Of a stretch of DNA of 6,864 bases, positions 5,563 through 6,864 are shown piece by piece (position 1 is the first letter of the stretch; each line of letters opens with the position of its first letter). The notes below the pieces were generated by a model. The model did not search any database. It was not told where the DNA came from and worked only from the letters and a program-made list of their open reading frames with translations. Source of the DNA: Acidobacteriota bacterium (lineage in GTDB: Bacteria > Acidobacteriota > Vicinamibacteria > Vicinamibacterales > CAVVIG01); the NCBI GenBank assembly GCA_003222455.1, contig QHWF01000468.1:8019-14882 (forward strand), read 5' to 3'. Position numbers and translations under genes: made by a program.

Positions 5563-6402
5563 TTACTTGAACGACGCCGGCTGCTTCTTCCGCCACGCGT
5601 CATACCGCATGCGGAGCGTTTTGACGGGGTTCAGATTCTCGCCTTCGCGGATCACGTTCGATCCGTGATCCGCCGCCGGCTGCGACACGGTGATGTACAT
5701 CGCGTACCTGCCGTTGTTGTGCGAGTCGCCGTTCGTGTCGGTCTTTTCGGCCATCAGGATGTACGCCACGTGCGCCGTCTTGCCGTCGCACGGAATCGCG
5801 GGCTTCAACCCGTCGGCAGGCCACGGCGGGCACGTGCACCGGCTGTCGCCGCCCGATCCGTCGGCGGCTTCCATCGCTGCCATCACTCGATCGGTGATCG
5901 CACCGGGTGTGTTGACGAACGCCTGGACGGCGTTCGGCACCGCCTGACCCGGTCGCAGGATGTTGCCCTGGATCGAGTAGAACACGTCGGCGCCCGGCAC
6001 CTGACCTTGAACATCCTGCGACACGTACCCATTGCTCAGGCCGGAGTGCCCGGCGCGCCGCCCCTGCAGATCGAGGATGCCGAACTGACGGCTCTGGAAT
6101 GCCGGATCCGCGCTGAGCAACGTGATGATCGCTCGTGGATCTGTGCCTTTCTGCAGTTCTTGAAACACCAGCATCTGGTTCTGATGCGTGCTGTCCACAG
6201 CCGCCTGGCAGGCCGCCACGCCCTTGCCGGGCACGACCACGGCCTGGACGCCTTTCAGGAATTCGTCGTTCTGGTCGACACAGGTTGCCGATGCGATGAC
6301 GACACGGCCGGTGCCAGGATCGGCTGCGATGACCGACCAGGTGGCGAACGCGGTGGACGGGGCGGCAAGCACCAGTGCCAGGATCAGCAGGGCAGATCGC
6401 AT
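5563..6402 (-). CDS. Exported DUF1028 protein (Ntn-hydrolase-like)
   Basis: A 279-residue protein from ATG 6402, with GGGAG 7 nt upstream; the open frame extends further upstream but without a ribosome-binding site. Residues 1-20 are a signal peptide (MRSALLILALVLAAPSTAFA). The mature sequence starts TWSVIAADPGTGRVVIASAT and continues through a DUF1028 fold: KGVQAVVVPGKGVAACQAAV, DPAFQSRQFGILDLQGRRAG, FYSIQGNILRPGQAVPNAVQ, and AAMEAADGSGGDSRC, whose GGD-R is typical of the family. DUF1028 is grouped with Ntn hydrolases but has no firmly assigned substrate. Four cysteine sites (C42, AAC, RCTC, IPC), in an exported protein, could form disulfides. The C-terminal extension HVAYILMAEKTDTNGDSHNN to KKQPASFK appears intact. 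It diverges from the amidohydrolase gene, and its 3' end meets the repeat cluster at 5399-5560. Confidence 0.88.
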   Translation of the reverse strand: MRSALLILALVLAAPSTAFATWSVIAADPGTGRVVIASATCVDQNDEFLKGVQAVVVPGKGVAACQAAVDSTHQNQMLVFQELQKGTDPRAIITLLSADPAFQSRQFGILDLQGRRAGHSGLSNGYVSQDVQGQVPGADVFYSIQGNILRPGQAVPNAVQAFVNTPGAITDRVMAAMEAADGSGGDSRCTCPPWPADGLKPAIPCDGKTAHVAYILMAEKTDTNGDSHNNGRYAMYITVSQPAADHGSNVIREGENLNPVKTLRMRYDAWRKKQPASFK

Positions 6403-6434
6403 TGGAGGTCTCCCGATCGATCGTATGGCGGTCG

Positions 6435-6440
6435 ATTTTA
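6435..6440 (-). promoter_or_regulatory. Possible -10 element of the DUF1028 gene
   Basis: TAAAAT (6440-6435 on the minus strand, 5 of 6 to the -10 consensus) lies 32 nt upstream of ATG 6402. No good -35 is visible at 16-18 bp; that region is the conserved tail of the dispersed repeat (GTTACTC). It may be a repeat-borne promoter or chance. Confidence 0.3.
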
Positions 6441-6445
6441 GCCTG

Positions 6446-6570
6446 GAAGCGTGTCCGAGTAACTGGCGCTGCCGTGGAACGCAGAGGCCCAACCTTCGCT
6501 TGCTGGCGATTCACCGAGCCACGCAAAGAATACCTTCTTGCTCTGCGGTTTCTGCGTGTTCTGCGCTGTT
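6446..6570 (-). repeat. Dispersed nested-hairpin repeat, copy 2 (inverted)
   Basis: Read on the minus strand it begins near 6570 with AACAGCGCAGAACACGCAG and AAACCGCAGAG, continues through AAGAAGGTATTCTTTGCG, then CTCTGCGTTCC, and ends with the tail CAGTTACTCGGACACGCT (6465-6448). That tail matches copy 1 (3753-3770) at 17 of 18 positions. The hairpin part is more diverged and has a longer centre than copy 1. It fills half of the 248-bp gap between the divergent DUF1028 and amidohydrolase genes. The remainder (6571-6650) shows only a possible -10. Confidence 0.7.
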
Positions 6571-6622
6571 CGGCAACCTGATATCCCCTGGCCCGAAGCC
6601 CCGAGCTCGAAGCCGCGTGTCG

Positions 6623-6628
6623 TACAAT
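6623..6628 (+). promoter_or_regulatory. Possible -10 element of the amidohydrolase gene
   Basis: TACAAT (5 of 6 to consensus) lies 22 nt upstream of the GTG start at 6651, so the transcript leader would be only about 15 nt. No -35 hexamer is evident 17 bp upstream. Weak evidence based on position and match alone. Confidence 0.3.
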
Positions 6629-6650
6629 CGAACGATCTTCGAACGTCACC

Positions 6651-6864
6651 GTGCAGAGTTGCGACCTCCTCCTCACCAACGCCCTCGTGCTGACGATGGA
6701 CGAGCGGTTCACGCTGCATCGACCAGGCGGTGTCGCCATCGTCGGGGATACGATTCGAGCCGTCGGTCCTGACGCGTCGTCGACGTATACGGGCCGCGAC
6801 ACGGTCGACTGCGGTGGGCGCGTCGTCATGCCCGGACTGGTCAACGCGCACACGCACGTCCCGA
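6651..6864 (+). CDS. Amidohydrolase, chlorohydrolase / MTA-SAH deaminase group (N-terminal fragment)
   Basis: The first 71 codons of a plus-strand gene, cut by the right edge. From GTG 6651 it reads (M)QSCDLLLTNALVLTMDE, then GGVAIVGDTIRAVGP, then CGGRVVMPGLVNAHTHVP. This is the usual opening of metal-dependent amidohydrolases: a small beta-sandwich followed by the G-L-V-N-A-H-T-H strand whose two histidines bind the catalytic metal. The VNAHTHVP wording fits the group that holds N-ethylammeline chlorohydrolases and 5-methylthioadenosine/S-adenosylhomocysteine or other nucleoside deaminases. The fragment is too short to pick the substrate. It has no signal peptide, so it is cytoplasmic, unlike most of its neighbours. 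The GTG start is chosen because homologues begin just before the DLLL strand and no ATG is nearby; the ribosome-binding site is weak. Confidence 0.82.
   Translation, partial: MQSCDLLLTNALVLTMDERFTLHRPGGVAIVGDTIRAVGPDASSTYTGRDTVDCGGRVVMPGLVNAHTHVP

Noticed and set aside
5355..5603. Minus-strand 82-codon frame with LVAQAF repeated
   Set aside because: It is a translation of the intergenic tandem repeat and overlaps the DUF1028 3' end.
5600..6853. 417-codon minus-strand frame covering the DUF1028 gene and its upstream gap
   Set aside because: Arg-rich shadow in the wrong frame that crosses a repeat and the divergent amidohydrolase; DUF1028 motifs are in another frame.

Overview
This 6.9-kb GC-rich window has gene content typical of a soil-type Acidobacteriota bacterium, most likely class Vicinamibacteria. 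The clues are an Oar-like TonB-dependent receptor, a series of exported single-domain enzymes, and short intergenic repeats of a style common in those genomes. This assignment is inferred from gene content; no rRNA or other marker gene is present.

Every gene except the last lies on the minus strand. Read from right to left, positions 1-3497 hold a large TonB-dependent receptor. It is cut by the window edge at its C-terminus and broken by a reading-frame change near 1950. A second frame conflict at its N-terminus separates the best ribosome-binding site and signal-peptide start from the mature protein. Its upstream region (3530-3580) has a plausible sigma70-type promoter overlapped by a cluster of perfect dyads. 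Positions 3784-4226 hold an exported creatininase-family gene that has lost most of its middle and joins to its C-terminal tail in another frame. Next come a 62-residue CCHC zinc-knuckle-like small protein (4299-4487), an exported PEBP/YbhB-like protein (4646-5293) and an exported DUF1028 Ntn-hydrolase-like protein (5563-6402). On the plus strand, diverging from DUF1028, is the start of an amidohydrolase of the chlorohydrolase/MTA-SAH deaminase group (6651 to the edge).

The gaps are filled with repeats. One family, a nested hairpin with a conserved tail (CAGTTACTCRGACACGCT), occurs at 3661-3778 and, inverted, at 6446-6570. A second family (GGCAGCCCT...GCGCTACGT) occurs as inverted copies on both sides of the PEBP gene. 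A third is a palindromic and tandem cluster (GAAGGCCTGCGCTACGAG) at 5399-5560 that stops just before the DUF1028 stop codon.

The genes do not form an obvious single pathway. Four of the six products are, or once were, envelope or exported proteins. The main themes are gene decay or assembly error in the receptor and the creatininase gene, and dense repeat occupation of intergenic DNA. I found no CRISPR array, RNA gene, transposase or phage gene, and no convincing new multi-gene system.
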